From Bacteroidales bacterium (lineage in GTDB: Bacteria > Bacteroidota > Bacteroidia > Bacteroidales > UBA932), in the NCBI GenBank assembly GCA_022647615.1, contig JALCKZ010000001.1:670178-734177 (forward strand): a stretch of DNA of 64,000 nt, written 5' to 3'. Below, piece by piece: positions 1-9,779 of the stretch. A program made the translations under genes and the position numbers. The notes under the pieces were generated by a model. The model worked only from the letters and a program-made list of their open reading frames with translations, was not told the DNA's origin and made no database searches. Positions within the stretch are counted from its first letter, which is position 1. Every line of letters starts with the position of its first letter.

Positions 1-1797
1 AAGAATTGCAACTTGTTTGCTATCGCATACCGCTTTAAACGCAGCTCTAATTGCAACCTCAGTTTTTCCAAAACCAACATCTCCGCAGATAAGTCTGTCC
101 ATTGGACAATCGCTTTCCATATCTTGTTTAACAGACTGTGTAGCAGTTGTTTGATCTGGAGTATCTTCATACATGAAAGAGGCTTCAAGCTCTTGCTGCA
201 TATAGTTGTCTCCGGAAAAAGCAAAACCCTTTGACTGACGTCTTTGAGCGTAAAGATTAATTAAATCCTTTGCAATATCCTTAATCTTATCTTTTGTCTT
301 TCTCTTAAGGGTTGTCCATGTGCTGCTTCCAAGTCTGTAAATTTTAGGAGGAGTGCCGTCTCCCGATTTATATTTTGCAATTCTGTGAAGACCATGTATG
401 GAGACAAATATAACATCGCCGTCTTTGTACATTATTTTCACAGCCTCCTGCACTTTTCCACCAACAACAGTCTTTACCAATCCCCCGAAAATTCCGACTC
501 CATGATCTATGTGTACGACATAATCACCTATATGCAAAGCATTTAACTCCTCTATGGTAAGACGTTCGCTGCGCTCTACGCTTCTGTTAATTTTTACGCG
601 CTGGTATCTGTCAAATATTTGGTGATCTGTATAAAGACATATTTTTAATTCTCCGGATATAAAACCTTCGTGCACAGAATAAGGGACAACTTCAAAAATG
701 GGATGTTTGTCCTCTGCTGAAACTTCCAGGTTATTAAAAATAGTTTTTAATCTTTCTGCCTGCACCACCTCAGAACAGCTTATAAAAACCTTGTAACCTT
801 CTTTATTCCTGGAAATTATATCATCACGCAGCAGATTAAAATTTTTATTAAAACTTGGCTGCGGAGAGAATTTGCATATTATTTCTTCCTCTTGAAAATT
901 ATTATTTTCATGCAGGGATGTTCCGTTAAGGGAAACACATTTACAATTAGAAAACAAATTGCTCAAATCTTCAAAGGCATCATTCCACACTACGGCATTA
1001 CCTTCCGCATAATCAAAAATGCTCTCTCCTCCCTCTTCCGCTATTTGCTGCTCCTCAAAAATATTAGGAAATATTTCTATGGAAGTCAGCTCTTTAGAAG
1101 ATGTTTGGGTATTAATATCAAACTGCTTTATAGATTCTATATTATTGCCAAAAAAATCTAGTCTGTATGGAACATTATCTGAAAAAGAGAATAAATCTAT
1201 AATGCTTCCCCTTACTGCAAATTGTCCAGGCTCCGTCACAAAATCCACCCTCTCAAAATTTGCATTCATTAATGTCTCTTTAATAAAATCAAAAGGAAGT
1301 TCATCTCCTTTTTTGATTTTCAGAACAGAATTTTTAAGAGATTTTTTATTAAGAATCAGCTCTTTGGCCGCATCCGGATAAGTTACTATTATTATCCTGT
1401 TTTGTTTGGCCACATCCCCTTTTTGCAGATTCTCCAGATATAAGTTTATAGCGCTTATTGTAGAACTGCGCTGTACTTTTTGAGAAGAGTCTTTGATTGT
1501 ACTAATTTTTGAAAGTTTGGCCGCAGAGGTTGGGAAAAAATAGACATCGCTCTCTCCGTGAATGTTATATAAATCGGCACAAAAATATTCGGCTGCCTCT
1601 TTATCATCTTCAATCACTATTTGTATATTGCTCAAAGATGCGCGGGCTATAGAAGAGGACATAACATACCCTTTGGAAGACCCGTAAAGCCCTTTTATTA
1701 AACATCTTTTCTGCTCCTCATTGCTCAGATATTCAGCAAGCTTCTCTGCAATCTCCGCATTATGGAAAATAACTTCTGTCCCCTCTTTTTCTGACAT
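1..1797 (-). CDS. mfd: Transcription-repair coupling factor Mfd, N-terminal part (cut by window edge)
   Basis: Mfd is an ATP-dependent translocase that removes RNA polymerase stalled at DNA lesions and recruits UvrA. I translated the minus strand from the ATG at 1797-1795: it is open for 599 codons and runs off position 1. The middle holds the RNAP-interacting segment typical of Mfd (DYVVHIDHGVGIF, about positions 525-490), and the end reaches the Walker A motif GDVGFGKT (about 85-62). The N-terminal part is the divergent UvrB-like module. The rest of the helicase domain lies outside the window. A TATATTTG -7 box sits only 6 nt before the ATG, so the transcript may be leaderless. It is divergent from ruvB, another DNA-repair gene. 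Identity is sure; the product is incomplete only because of the edge. Confidence 0.93.
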   Translation of the reverse strand, partial: MSEKEGTEVIFHNAEIAEKLAEYLSNEEQKRCLIKGLYGSSKGYVMSSSIARASLSNIQIVIEDDKEAAEYFCADLYNIHGESDVYFFPTSAAKLSKISTIKDSSQKVQRSSTISAINLYLENLQKGDVAKQNRIIIVTYPDAAKELILNKKSLKNSVLKIKKGDELPFDFIKETLMNANFERVDFVTEPGQFAVRGSIIDLFSFSDNVPYRLDFFGNNIESIKQFDINTQTSSKELTSIEIFPNIFEEQQIAEEGGESIFDYAEGNAVVWNDAFEDLSNLFSNCKCVSLNGTSLHENNNFQEEEIICKFSPQPSFNKNFNLLRDDIISRNKEGYKVFISCSEVVQAERLKTIFNNLEVSAEDKHPIFEVVPYSVHEGFISGELKICLYTDHQIFDRYQRVKINRSVERSERLTIEELNALHIGDYVVHIDHGVGIFGGLVKTVVGGKVQEAVKIMYKDGDVIFVSIHGLHRIAKYKSGDGTPPKIYRLGSSTWTTLKRKTKDKIKDIAKDLINLYAQRRQSKGFAFSGDNYMQQELEASFMYEDTPDQTTATQSVKQDMESDCPMDRLICGDVGFGKTEVAIRAAFKAVCDSKQVAIL

Positions 1798-1803
1798 GGG
1801 TGG

Positions 1804-1811
1804 CAAATATA
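1804..1811 (-). promoter_or_regulatory. -7 promoter box of mfd
   Basis: On the minus strand this reads TATATTTG, a perfect match to the Bacteroidetes -7 consensus TAnnTTTG. It ends 6 nt before the mfd ATG, so transcription should begin at or next to the start codon. No TTTG is found at the usual -33 spacing. Confidence 0.5.
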
Positions 1812-2215
1812 GGGATTATTGTTAAAAAAATCTTTATAAAGTTGTTGATAATATTGTGAATAAACGTGGCATTTGAAAAAATGATTTTTAAAAGTGAAAA
1901 ACGGCTTTGTTTTTAAGAATTTTTCAATAGTTTTTTAACAACTGATTTTTGTTTATTCTAATACGTTTTTGCTTATCAACATATGTTAATATAATAACTT
2001 AAAATTACTATAAAACGCTTATTTTAAAGTAATTAAATATATATTTCAATTGTTAATATTGAGTTAAAAACTCTAAATTTTTGTTTAAATGTTTTTTATG
2101 AACATTGTCAACATGCAATAACTATCATCAAAAGTTTTTTTAAAAAAATAATATAATTTTAATGATATGTTAAATGTGTTAAAAAAATCTGTCGGGAGCC
2201 AAAAAGAAAAAAGAG

Positions 2216-2223
2216 TATATTTG
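2216..2223 (+). promoter_or_regulatory. -7 promoter box of ruvB
   Basis: TATATTTG matches the Bacteroidetes -7 consensus TAnnTTTG and ends 6 nt before the ruvB ATG, the same arrangement as mfd on the other strand. No -33 TTTG is found at 19-21 nt spacing. If it is used, the mRNA is leaderless or nearly so. Confidence 0.45.
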
Positions 2224-2229
2224 TAGAGT

Positions 2230-3264
2230 ATGAAAGAGGATGATCAGAGAATAGAAAGTTTCAATCCAAGAGAGTTGGAGACAGATTCTGATAAGGAATT
2301 GGAAGGGGTCGTAAGACCTGGGGATTTTCAAAATTTTTCCGGGCAGGATAAAGTTGTGGAGAATCTTAAAGTTTTTGTTCAGGCGGCAAAATTAAGGGGA
2401 GAATCTCTAGATCATGTTTTATTATTTGGTCCTCCGGGGCTTGGTAAAACAACTCTTGCTACAATTATTTCTAATGAACTTGAAGTTGATATGAAGACAA
2501 CTTCAGGTCCTATTTTGGATAAGCCGGGTGATTTAGCCGGTTTGCTTACGTCATTGGAAAAGGGTGATGTTCTGTTTATTGATGAGATTCACAGAATGCC
2601 AAAAATAGTTGAGGAATATCTTTACTCAGCGATGGAAGATTACAGGATTGATATTATGATTGATAAAGGTCCCGGAGCTCGTTCTGTTCAAATAACTTTA
2701 AATCCTTTTACTTTAATTGGTGCAACTACCAGAAGCGGATTGCTTTCTTCTCCATTAAGGGCAAGATTTGGAATTAAATGCCACTTAGAATATTACGATG
2801 CTGCAGTACTTCAAAAAATCATTAAGCGTTCTGCTAAAATTTTAAACATAGATATTGATGATCAGGCTGCAAAAGAGATAGCTTGCAGAAGCAGAGGAAC
2901 ACCAAGAATTGCAAATCTTCTTTTAAGAAGAGTACGTGATTTTGCACAGGTAAAAGGAAATGGCAAGGTAGATTTAGAAATTACAAAGTATTCTCTTGAT
3001 GCTCTTAATATAGATAAGAGAGGTCTGGATACTATGGATAATAAGATACTTACAACAATCATAAATAAATTTAACGGAGGACCTGTAGGGTTAACAACCA
3101 TAGCTACTGCTGTTGGAGAAGATGCGGGAACAATAGAGGAAGTTTATGAGCCTTTCCTTATTAAAGAGGGTTTTATAAGAAGAACTCCGCGGGGAAGGGA
3201 GGCAACAGATTTATCTTACGGACATTTAGGAATTTCTAAATACAAAGATCCTTATTTGTTTTAA
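2230..3264 (+). CDS. ruvB: Holliday junction branch migration ATPase RuvB
   Basis: RuvB is the hexameric AAA+ motor that, with RuvA, drives branch migration of Holliday junctions in recombinational repair. The 344-residue protein has Walker A GPPGLGKTT at residues 67-75, Walker B LFIDEIH around 115-121, the sensor/arginine-finger region (LRARFG) and the C-terminal winged-helix domain ending near PRGREAT. The length is normal for the family. The ATG at 2230 keeps the usual short acidic N-terminal extension. ruvA lies 18 kb away on the other strand (21758-22351), so the two are not co-transcribed. No downstream gene overlaps it. Confidence 0.97.
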   Translation: MKEDDQRIESFNPRELETDSDKELEGVVRPGDFQNFSGQDKVVENLKVFVQAAKLRGESLDHVLLFGPPGLGKTTLATIISNELEVDMKTTSGPILDKPGDLAGLLTSLEKGDVLFIDEIHRMPKIVEEYLYSAMEDYRIDIMIDKGPGARSVQITLNPFTLIGATTRSGLLSSPLRARFGIKCHLEYYDAAVLQKIIKRSAKILNIDIDDQAAKEIACRSRGTPRIANLLLRRVRDFAQVKGNGKVDLEITKYSLDALNIDKRGLDTMDNKILTTIINKFNGGPVGLTTIATAVGEDAGTIEEVYEPFLIKEGFIRRTPRGREATDLSYGHLGISKYKDPYLF

Positions 3265-3335
3265 AATCAGCATAATAAATTATTATTAGTTTAATATTTT
3301 TTACTTTTTAAGTAATATTTTTATCCCAGGTTAAT

Positions 3336-4553
3336 ATGAAAAAAGCTTTTATTTTAATTGTTCTTAGTTTTTTTACAATTAATGCATTTTGCTGTACGTC
3401 AGCAATTTTTACAGGCAAGGTTACTCCCGACGGAAGACCAATGATGTGGAAAAACAGAGACACCGATGAACTGAATAATAGAATAGAACACTTTAAAGGT
3501 CCAAGGTTTGATTTTATTGCTCTTGTTAATTCTCCAGATAGAGGAAGAGAGGCATGGGCAGGCGCAAATGCCGCAGGTTTTTGCATTATGAATACGGCCT
3601 CCTATAACATTCACATAATTGGAGATAATAGCAAGGAAGGTGATGGTGAAGGTCGTGTAATGTTCAAAGCGTTAGGACTTTGCAAGACAGTAGCGGATTT
3701 TGAAAGATTGCTGGATACGATAAAAAAGCCAATGGCAATAGAGGCAAATTTTGGTGTAATTGATGCAGAAGGGGGAGCGGCCTACTTTGAAGTTAACAAC
3801 TTTAAGTGGATAAAGAGAGATATAAATAATCCTTTGATAGCGCCGGAAGGTTATATGGTTTATACAAACTTTTCTTATACCGGAAGAGAGGATGAAGGAC
3901 ATGGTTATATCAGACATGATAATGCAGATTTTGCTATTCAGCAAGGGCTGAAAAATAAAGATGCATTTACTCCACAGTGGATTTTTAATAATCTGTCGAG
4001 ATCTTATTACAACTCTTTCATAGGAGCTGATCTATATAAATCAAATATTACAAAAGAGAGTAACGGATGGTTTATTGACCAGGATTTTATTCCAAGAGAG
4101 TCAACGTCCGCAGCAGTTGTGTTCCAGGGAGTTAAACAGGGAGAAAGTGGTGATAACACTATCATGTGGTGCGCTATGAGCTATCCTCCTATTTCTCTTG
4201 CAATCCCGATGTTTTTAAAATATCCTGAGACCTTGCCTGATATCATGGTTAAGCAGACAGAAGCTCCTTCTAATTGCAAAATGTGCGATATGGTTCTTGC
4301 ACTTAAATACAAAGAAGTTTTTCCTGTAAAACGCGGCAGCGGCTATAAATATTTTAAATTCTCAAAGGTATTTAATGCAGAGGGAACTGGATATGAACAA
4401 CAATTGTGGCCTTCTGAGAATGAAATCTTTAAAGAGAGCGAACCTGTTATTTCTCTTTTAAGAAAAGGGAAATTATCAAAGAAAGATCTTGAGACATTTA
4501 ACAATAAAGTCTCTTCTATTGCAATAAATGCTTATGCTAATTTGAAGAATTAA
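3336..4553 (+). CDS. Secreted Ntn-hydrolase of the C45/choloylglycine-hydrolase-like superfamily
   Basis: This 405-residue protein begins with a signal peptide (residues 1-18, KKAFILIVLSFFTINAF). It is followed directly by Cys19-Cys20-Thr-Ser, as expected for an N-terminal-nucleophile hydrolase whose catalytic cysteine is exposed after processing. The segment after the cysteine (DGRPMMWKNRDTD) matches the conserved Arg/Asp substrate-pocket stretch of linear amide C-N hydrolases such as acyl-CoA:6-APA acyltransferase (C45), C69 dipeptidases and bile salt hydrolases. The exact substrate cannot be told. The position of the Cys suggests a periplasmic or lipoprotein-like location. A shared terminator follows at 4591-4620. 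Confidence 0.72.
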   Translation: MKKAFILIVLSFFTINAFCCTSAIFTGKVTPDGRPMMWKNRDTDELNNRIEHFKGPRFDFIALVNSPDRGREAWAGANAAGFCIMNTASYNIHIIGDNSKEGDGEGRVMFKALGLCKTVADFERLLDTIKKPMAIEANFGVIDAEGGAAYFEVNNFKWIKRDINNPLIAPEGYMVYTNFSYTGREDEGHGYIRHDNADFAIQQGLKNKDAFTPQWIFNNLSRSYYNSFIGADLYKSNITKESNGWFIDQDFIPRESTSAAVVFQGVKQGESGDNTIMWCAMSYPPISLAIPMFLKYPETLPDIMVKQTEAPSNCKMCDMVLALKYKEVFPVKRGSGYKYFKFSKVFNAEGTGYEQQLWPSENEIFKESEPVISLLRKGKLSKKDLETFNNKVSSIAINAYANLKN

Positions 4554-4590
4554 TAATAGTTGCAGAGAGCAAATCAAAGCAATAAATAGA

Positions 4591-4620
4591 AAAAGAGAGC
4601 CTGTTTTCAAGCTCTCTTTT
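4591..4620. terminator. Bidirectional terminator between the Ntn-hydrolase and hexosaminidase genes
   Basis: AAAAGAGAGC at 4591-4600 pairs perfectly with GCTCTCTTTT at 4611-4620 across a 10-nt loop. There are T-tracts on the 3' side in both directions, and the flanking genes converge on it. Confidence 0.8.
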
Positions 4621-4647
4621 CTGTTTTAAATCCCTTAAAGTTATATC

Positions 4648-7113
4648 CTAGAATATATTTAAATCTTGTATTCCTACTTTATAACTATCTGAATCTCCGG
4701 TTAATACAATTCTTATGCTTTTAACTTTATCTTTAGGAAGAAGCACGGCTCTCTGGCAGTCAAAATTCACCTTGCCTGTGTAATTAATGCCATCTGAAGA
4801 GTATTCAGCATATCCTTCAGTTATGCCGTAGAAGTTTATTATATCTGATCCGGTGACAATGTCAATAGCATGGCAATCAAGAGGTTCATCAAAAGTAATT
4901 TTTACATAATCGCCGCTATGTCCTCTTCCGTCCAAAAACATAGTAGTCTTTGGATTGTAATCGGTTAAGTCGTTAAACGAACTTTCTTTGAATAAATTTT
5001 TATTACTCTCGATGGTAAATTTTGGAGTCAAATATTTATGCAGCGGCATGCTCATTTGTGCAACGCCGATGCTATGGAGAGTATCGCTTGCAAATGTTGC
5101 AAATCTGTAAGTATCAGGATATTTTGTAATTATAGGTTCTGAATAAATGTACTTGTAATTTGTTGTGTCAGCCTGTCCTCTTACTCCATCAGCTGCTGTC
5201 TCGGGAGCAACAATTGCATATTTTATTATAGCGCCCTCATAAGGTTTTTCAGCAACCAATTTGTAATTGGAAACAGAATCATTGTAGGCTGTGATTATTG
5301 TATCATTATCAACGTTATGTACTGTAACGTTCGGATACACAACCCTGTATCTTATTCCCATGTTGCTCATTCTCTGGTAATGCGCTCCGGTTAGCCTGCG
5401 TTTAAAATCTTCCCAATTAGGTGTTCCGTCGGCTTTCTTGGATGTTCCCCATGCAACTTCCGATAGTGCGCACAATCTAGGAAATGTTTGATATTCAACA
5501 AAGTTAACGGGTCTGTTTCCAAGCTCTTCCCATAATCCGCCTTGTAGTCCAATTACATATTTTTTAAAATCTGCAGTATTTTCTTCTGCGCTCTTGCCGT
5601 TGTTAACAGGCGTTGCAATTTCTGCAGGATTTAAAGAATAAGCTTTATCTGTCGGGACCAAACCGGCCCAATTGTGTCCTCTCTCCAGCTTTGTATGTTT
5701 CATGTCAAAATAGCTGTAGGCTCCAACTTGCAATACTGTTGGATAATGCTCTGCTACAGCATCTTTAGCAGGACTGGTGCTATGCCAAATATATACTGTG
5801 GTTCCCGGATTTAAATTTCCTGTTTTAATAATTTCCTCCCAGCCGGCAAGCACCTTTCCGTATCTGGCAGCAATATCATTTAGTCTCTTTACAAAATAAT
5901 TGTGCAATCCAAACTCATCCTTTAACCCCTTCTGTGCAATTAGAGCCTGGCAGTCAGGACAATTTTTCCAGTTTGTATGGTTGACTTCATCGCCGCCGAT
6001 ATTCATTATTTTGGAAGGAAACATCTTTGACATCTCTTTGATAATCCCCTTCAGCATTTTGTAATTTTCCTCTTTTGCAACGCACCAGATTTCTTTGCTG
6101 AATTCGCCGTTATGCGCATCTGTTTTAAAGTCTCCGTTTTCCGGCTGTCTGCATACTATGTCTGGATAACTTACTGCTACAGAGCCGCTATGACCTGGCA
6201 TATCAATTTCCGGGATAATCTCTATGTTTCTATCGGCCGCGTATTTTACGATACTTTTTATCTGCTCTTGTGTATAATATCCGCCGTATCTTTTATTGCC
6301 GGAACCAAAACAAGATTTGTAAGCTTCTCCAGGTCCGCGCCATGCTCCCTTTGCCATAAGCTCCGGATATTTTTTGATTTCAATTCTCCATCCCTGGTCA
6401 TCTGTAAGATGCCAGTGAAATTTGTCTATCTTGTTGTATGCCAGCCAGTCTAAATATTGATAAATCTCCGCGGCAGGTCTGAATGTTCTGGAAACATCCA
6501 GCATCATGCCTCTGTAATTATAAGCAGGCCAGTCTATTATTTCTCCCGACGGGATACTGCATTTTGTGGTTGGGCCAGAAACAAAACTATCGGTGACAAC
6601 AGCCCCATCTGCAAGTTTTTCATAATAAGTCAACCCCTTGTCTTTATAAACATTTACAGGAAGCAGCTGCAGCAATGTTTGAATGCCGTTAAACATTCCG
6701 CCATAGTCTGTTCCGGTAATAACTATTGCATCCTTCCCTACCTTAAGTCTATATCCCTCTTTTACAACATCTTGATTATCGGGTTGTAATGCGTCTTTAT
6801 CTTCTGCAATCAAGATATAATTGCCGGTGATTTTTTTAGGTACATTATTCTTATAAATAACCTGCGGATTATACTTTAGGTTTTGCAGATGCTCCTTCAG
6901 ATACCCTGCAAGAAATTTATTTTTGCAGATGATAACGGATGATTCATTTAGAGTAAAATCATTGCCGGTCTCTGTCCCGGACGTCCTAATTATCTGAGGC
7001 TTCGGCAACAAATAATCATATTGATTTTTAGAATTTTGGGCAAAAGTTGTAATGGTGCAAAGAACACAAAAACAGCATATTGCAATGCGGCTAATAAAAT
7101 TTTTATAGTACAT
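4648..7113 (-). CDS. Secreted beta-N-acetylhexosaminidase, glycoside hydrolase family 20
   Basis: The enzyme removes terminal GlcNAc/GalNAc from glycans by substrate-assisted catalysis and is probably periplasmic or surface-exposed. I start it at the ATG at 7113-7111, not at the upstream in-frame ATG at 7185. The shorter form begins with a signal peptide ending in TTFAQ, and the longer one would overlap the upstream gene. It has 821 residues: a GH20b-type N-terminal domain, then the TIM barrel with HWHLTDDQGWR (about 233-243) and the catalytic Asp-Glu pair in NIGGDEVNHTNW (about 371-382). A C-terminal discoidin/F5-8-type region follows. This suits a mucin- or glycan-foraging gut anaerobe. No SusC/D pair lies beside it. 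Confidence 0.9.
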   Translation of the reverse strand: MYYKNFISRIAICCFCVLCTITTFAQNSKNQYDYLLPKPQIIRTSGTETGNDFTLNESSVIICKNKFLAGYLKEHLQNLKYNPQVIYKNNVPKKITGNYILIAEDKDALQPDNQDVVKEGYRLKVGKDAIVITGTDYGGMFNGIQTLLQLLPVNVYKDKGLTYYEKLADGAVVTDSFVSGPTTKCSIPSGEIIDWPAYNYRGMMLDVSRTFRPAAEIYQYLDWLAYNKIDKFHWHLTDDQGWRIEIKKYPELMAKGAWRGPGEAYKSCFGSGNKRYGGYYTQEQIKSIVKYAADRNIEIIPEIDMPGHSGSVAVSYPDIVCRQPENGDFKTDAHNGEFSKEIWCVAKEENYKMLKGIIKEMSKMFPSKIMNIGGDEVNHTNWKNCPDCQALIAQKGLKDEFGLHNYFVKRLNDIAARYGKVLAGWEEIIKTGNLNPGTTVYIWHSTSPAKDAVAEHYPTVLQVGAYSYFDMKHTKLERGHNWAGLVPTDKAYSLNPAEIATPVNNGKSAEENTADFKKYVIGLQGGLWEELGNRPVNFVEYQTFPRLCALSEVAWGTSKKADGTPNWEDFKRRLTGAHYQRMSNMGIRYRVVYPNVTVHNVDNDTIITAYNDSVSNYKLVAEKPYEGAIIKYAIVAPETAADGVRGQADTTNYKYIYSEPIITKYPDTYRFATFASDTLHSIGVAQMSMPLHKYLTPKFTIESNKNLFKESSFNDLTDYNPKTTMFLDGRGHSGDYVKITFDEPLDCHAIDIVTGSDIINFYGITEGYAEYSSDGINYTGKVNFDCQRAVLLPKDKVKSIRIVLTGDSDSYKVGIQDLNIF

Positions 7114-7147
7114 TGAATTAAATAATTTTCTTAAGTATGAAACGAAA

Positions 7148-7693
7148 TTATTTGGCAGCAGGTTCATTATCAACCTCTCCAACATAACTCATAGAATCCA
7201 TTCCAACAATATCCGCCTTGGCAAAAACTTCTCCGGATGTGTATATTTGCATGGTTAATGTAACCTGCATTATGTTAGGACCTTCTGACTTGTTGCCATT
7301 CCAGAAAATTGTCTGGAAAATATAGCATTTATCTTTGTCTTGCCATCCTCCCATCAGGGTCATATCTTGCTTATCGCTGTTGATATTTATATCGCTGTTG
7401 TTGCCGTAAGCGACGCTTCTGTTATTGCCTATGTACGGCAAATTACATGATATTCTATTTCCTAGAATTTTGATGTAATAACCGTCATTGCCATAGACAA
7501 CGTTCTGAGCCACCCCATTGATAGGGCACAATCTGGTCACTTCAATGAATAAAACTTTATTGGCAACGCCATCCTTTACCAATTTCTCAATTCTGGCCTT
7601 TTTCTCTGCTCTGGTTTCCCTTTTAACCTGGGCAAACGCAGAAGTTGACAATGCCAAAAAAACAACCATTAAAACTGCTAGAAATTTTTTCAT
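7148..7693 (-). CDS. DUF4251 domain protein, secreted
   Basis: A 181-residue protein from the ATG at 7693-7691, chosen because it starts a clear signal peptide (KKFLAVLMVVFLALSTSAFA, then Q). The mature part begins with a charged helix (KRETRAEKKARIEKLVKDG) and continues into a beta-rich domain with the layout of DUF4251 proteins: DGYYIKILGNRISCNLPYIG, then a glycine/asparagine-rich strand region. The family is common in Bacteroidales and has no known function. It lies 34 nt upstream of the hexosaminidase gene on the same strand and may be co-transcribed. The periplasmic location is inferred from the signal peptide. Confidence 0.78.
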   Translation of the reverse strand: MKKFLAVLMVVFLALSTSAFAQVKRETRAEKKARIEKLVKDGVANKVLFIEVTRLCPINGVAQNVVYGNDGYYIKILGNRISCNLPYIGNNRSVAYGNNSDININSDKQDMTLMGGWQDKDKCYIFQTIFWNGNKSEGPNIMQVTLTMQIYTSGEVFAKADIVGMDSMSYVGEVDNEPAAK

Positions 7694-7769
7694 GATATGT
7701 AATTTGCTTTTGTAATTTTCGCTAATCAGACACATATTCCGTACTTGACAAAGATAATTATTTTAAACT

Positions 7770-7800
7770 TTTGTAAAACGGCAAAAAGTCTGTAAAATTG
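7770..7800 (+). promoter_or_regulatory. Promoter of sdhAB
   Basis: TTTG at 7770-7773, a 19-nt spacer, then TAAAATTG at 7793-7800 (one mismatch to TAnnTTTG). Transcription would start near 7807, which favours the ATG at 7825 over an upstream TTG at 7798 as the sdhA start. Confidence 0.6.
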
Positions 7801-7824
7801 CGGAAATTTAATAATAACAGTAAA

Positions 7825-9774
7825 ATGGAGGATAATAAGTTAATATCTCATATTCCCGACGGACCCATTACAAAAAAGTGGAAGAAACATAAGTCTGAGG
7901 TTAAGGTAGTTAGCCCCGGGAATAAAAGAAAATTAGAAATAATCGTTGTTGGAACCGGTTTAGCCGGAGCTTCCGCCGCGGCAACCTTGGGAGAGCTTGG
8001 TTATAATGTCAAGGTTTTTTGCATTAGCGATTCTCCAAGGCGCGCGCACTCTATTGCGGCGCAGGGAGGAATTAACGCAGCAAAGAACTATCAAAATGAC
8101 AATGACTCTATCTACAGATTGTTTGAGGATACAGTTAAAGGCGGCGATTTTAGAAGCAGAGAGGGTAACGTGTTCCGTTTAGCAGAGGTTAGTAATAATA
8201 TTATAGATCAGTGCGTTGCACAAGGAGTTCCTTTTGCAAGAGAATACGGCGGACTTCTTGCCAATCGTTCTTTTGGAGGGGCGCAGGTCAGCAGAACTTT
8301 CTATGCGCGCGGTCAAACCGGTCAGCAGCTTTTGCTTGGAGCATACGCTGCCATGAACGCGCAGATTGCTGCAGGAACAGTTAAATCTTATCCAAGACAT
8401 GAGATGATGGACTTGGTTTTAGTTAACGGAGAGGCAAAAGGAATTATCGCAAGAAATATTGTTACCGGACAATTAGAAAGATTTGGCGCTCACGCAGTTG
8501 TCTTGGCAACAGGCGGTTACGGACATGTATACTTCTTGTCAACCAATGCAATGAACAGCAATGGTTCTGCAGCTTGGCAGTGCTATAAGAAAGGTGCATA
8601 TTTTGGCAATCCTTGTTTTGCGCAAATCCATCCTACTTGTATTCCTGTCCGCGGACACCAGCAATCAAAACTTACTCTTATGAGCGAGTCATTAAGAAAT
8701 GATGGAAGAATCTGGGTTCCAAAGTTTAAGGAGGATGTTGAAAAATTGCGCCGGCATGAAATTACCGGGTCTCAAATTCCGGAGGAGAGAAGAGATTATT
8801 ATCTGGAGAGAAGATATCCTGCTTTTGGAAATCTTGTTCCAAGAGATATTGCCTCACGTGCGGCAAAAGAGAGATGCGATGCCGGCTTTGGAGTTAATCC
8901 TCCGGGAAAGGCTGTCTTTCTTGATTTTAAGAGCGCCATCCAAAGACTAGGAGAGGATAAAATCAGAGAACGTTACGGAAATCTTTTCCAGATGTATGAA
9001 GAAATTACAAGTTTCAATGCATACAAGGAACCAATGATGATTTATCCTGCAATTCACTATACAATGGGTGGTTTGTGGGTAGATTATGATTTGCAAACTA
9101 CTATCCCCGGATTGTACGCCATAGGTGAAGCAAACTTCTCAGACCATGGCGGCAACAGACTAGGAGCCTCTGCTTTAATGCAGGGTCTTGCAGACGGATA
9201 TTTTATTCTTCCTTGCACAATTGGAAATTATCTTGCCCATAAAATTCAGGAGCCTAAAACAGACACTAGCAGCCCTGAATTTGATGCAGCGGAAAATGCT
9301 GTTAAAGAGCGTATTGCAAAATTATTTGCAATAAAGGGAAAGAGATCCCCTGATTCTATACATAAAGAGCTTGGAGAGTTGATGTGGGAGTATGTTGGCA
9401 TGAGCAGAAATGAAGAGGGATTGAAAACTGCAATAGAGAAAATTAATAAATTAAAAGAAGAATTCTGGAGTAACGTATATGTTGCCGGTACAAATGAACA
9501 GTTCAATCAAGAGCTGGAAAAGGCAAATCGTCTTGCAGACTTTCTAGAGATAGGTGATCTTATGGCTCGCGATGCGTTACAAAGACGCGAGTCCTGCGGA
9601 GGCCATTTCAGAGAGGAAATGCAGACAGAAGACGGAGAGGCAAAAAGAGATGATAAGAACTTCATGTTTGTTTCTGCATGGGAATATAAAGGAGAGAATT
9701 CAGAACCTGAGCTTCATAAGGAACCTCTTGATTTTGAATTTGTTCATCTTGCAACCAGAAATTATAAAGATTAA
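7825..9774 (+). CDS. sdhA: Fumarate reductase/succinate dehydrogenase flavoprotein subunit
   Basis: The FAD-binding catalytic subunit interconverts fumarate and succinate at the cytoplasmic face of the membrane. In Bacteroidales it mainly works as fumarate reductase in anaerobic respiration. The 649-residue protein has the N-terminal GxGxxG FAD motif ([13 protein letters not shown]), the FAD-linkage/active-site stretch [15 protein letters not shown], and the substrate-site segments HPTCIP and [11 protein letters not shown]. The ATG at 7825 is preferred because it lies downstream of the mapped promoter. sdhB follows after 5 nt. No cytochrome b subunit gene (sdhC) is next to it, although it normally precedes sdhA in this group. 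The gene upstream points the other way. Confidence 0.95.
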   Translation: MEDNKLISHIPDGPITKKWKKHKSEVKVVSPGNKRKLEIIVVGTGLAGASAAATLGELGYNVKVFCISDSPRRAHSIAAQGGINAAKNYQNDNDSIYRLFEDTVKGGDFRSREGNVFRLAEVSNNIIDQCVAQGVPFAREYGGLLANRSFGGAQVSRTFYARGQTGQQLLLGAYAAMNAQIAAGTVKSYPRHEMMDLVLVNGEAKGIIARNIVTGQLERFGAHAVVLATGGYGHVYFLSTNAMNSNGSAAWQCYKKGAYFGNPCFAQIHPTCIPVRGHQQSKLTLMSESLRNDGRIWVPKFKEDVEKLRRHEITGSQIPEERRDYYLERRYPAFGNLVPRDIASRAAKERCDAGFGVNPPGKAVFLDFKSAIQRLGEDKIRERYGNLFQMYEEITSFNAYKEPMMIYPAIHYTMGGLWVDYDLQTTIPGLYAIGEANFSDHGGNRLGASALMQGLADGYFILPCTIGNYLAHKIQEPKTDTSSPEFDAAENAVKERIAKLFAIKGKRSPDSIHKELGELMWEYVGMSRNEEGLKTAIEKINKLKEEFWSNVYVAGTNEQFNQELEKANRLADFLEIGDLMARDALQRRESCGGHFREEMQTEDGEAKRDDKNFMFVSAWEYKGENSEPELHKEPLDFEFVHLATRNYKD

Positions 9775-9779
9775 GAGTT

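Larger units (their letters stand above)
1798..2229. other. AT-rich divergent intergenic region with DnaA-box-like 9-mers
   Basis: This 432-bp gap between divergent mfd and ruvB has no plausible gene and is extremely AT-rich, especially at 1880-2190. It holds three words one base away from the DnaA box TTATCCACA: TTATCAACA at 1973-1981 (plus), its complement at 1843-1851, and TTATTCACA as the complement at 1855-1863. It also carries one CTGTCGGGA word at 2189-2197 and the promoter boxes of both flanking genes. It could be only a promoter region. An origin role is an inference that rests on AT-richness and the boxes. Confidence 0.4.

Noticed and set aside
7148..7185. Longer hexosaminidase start at 7185 overlapping the DUF4251 gene
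   Set aside because: The ATG at 7113 opens a clean signal peptide; the longer form adds a non-signal leader and an overlap.
7798..7824. TTG start for sdhA
   Set aside because: It lies inside the predicted -7 box; the ATG at 7825 is downstream of the predicted start of transcription.
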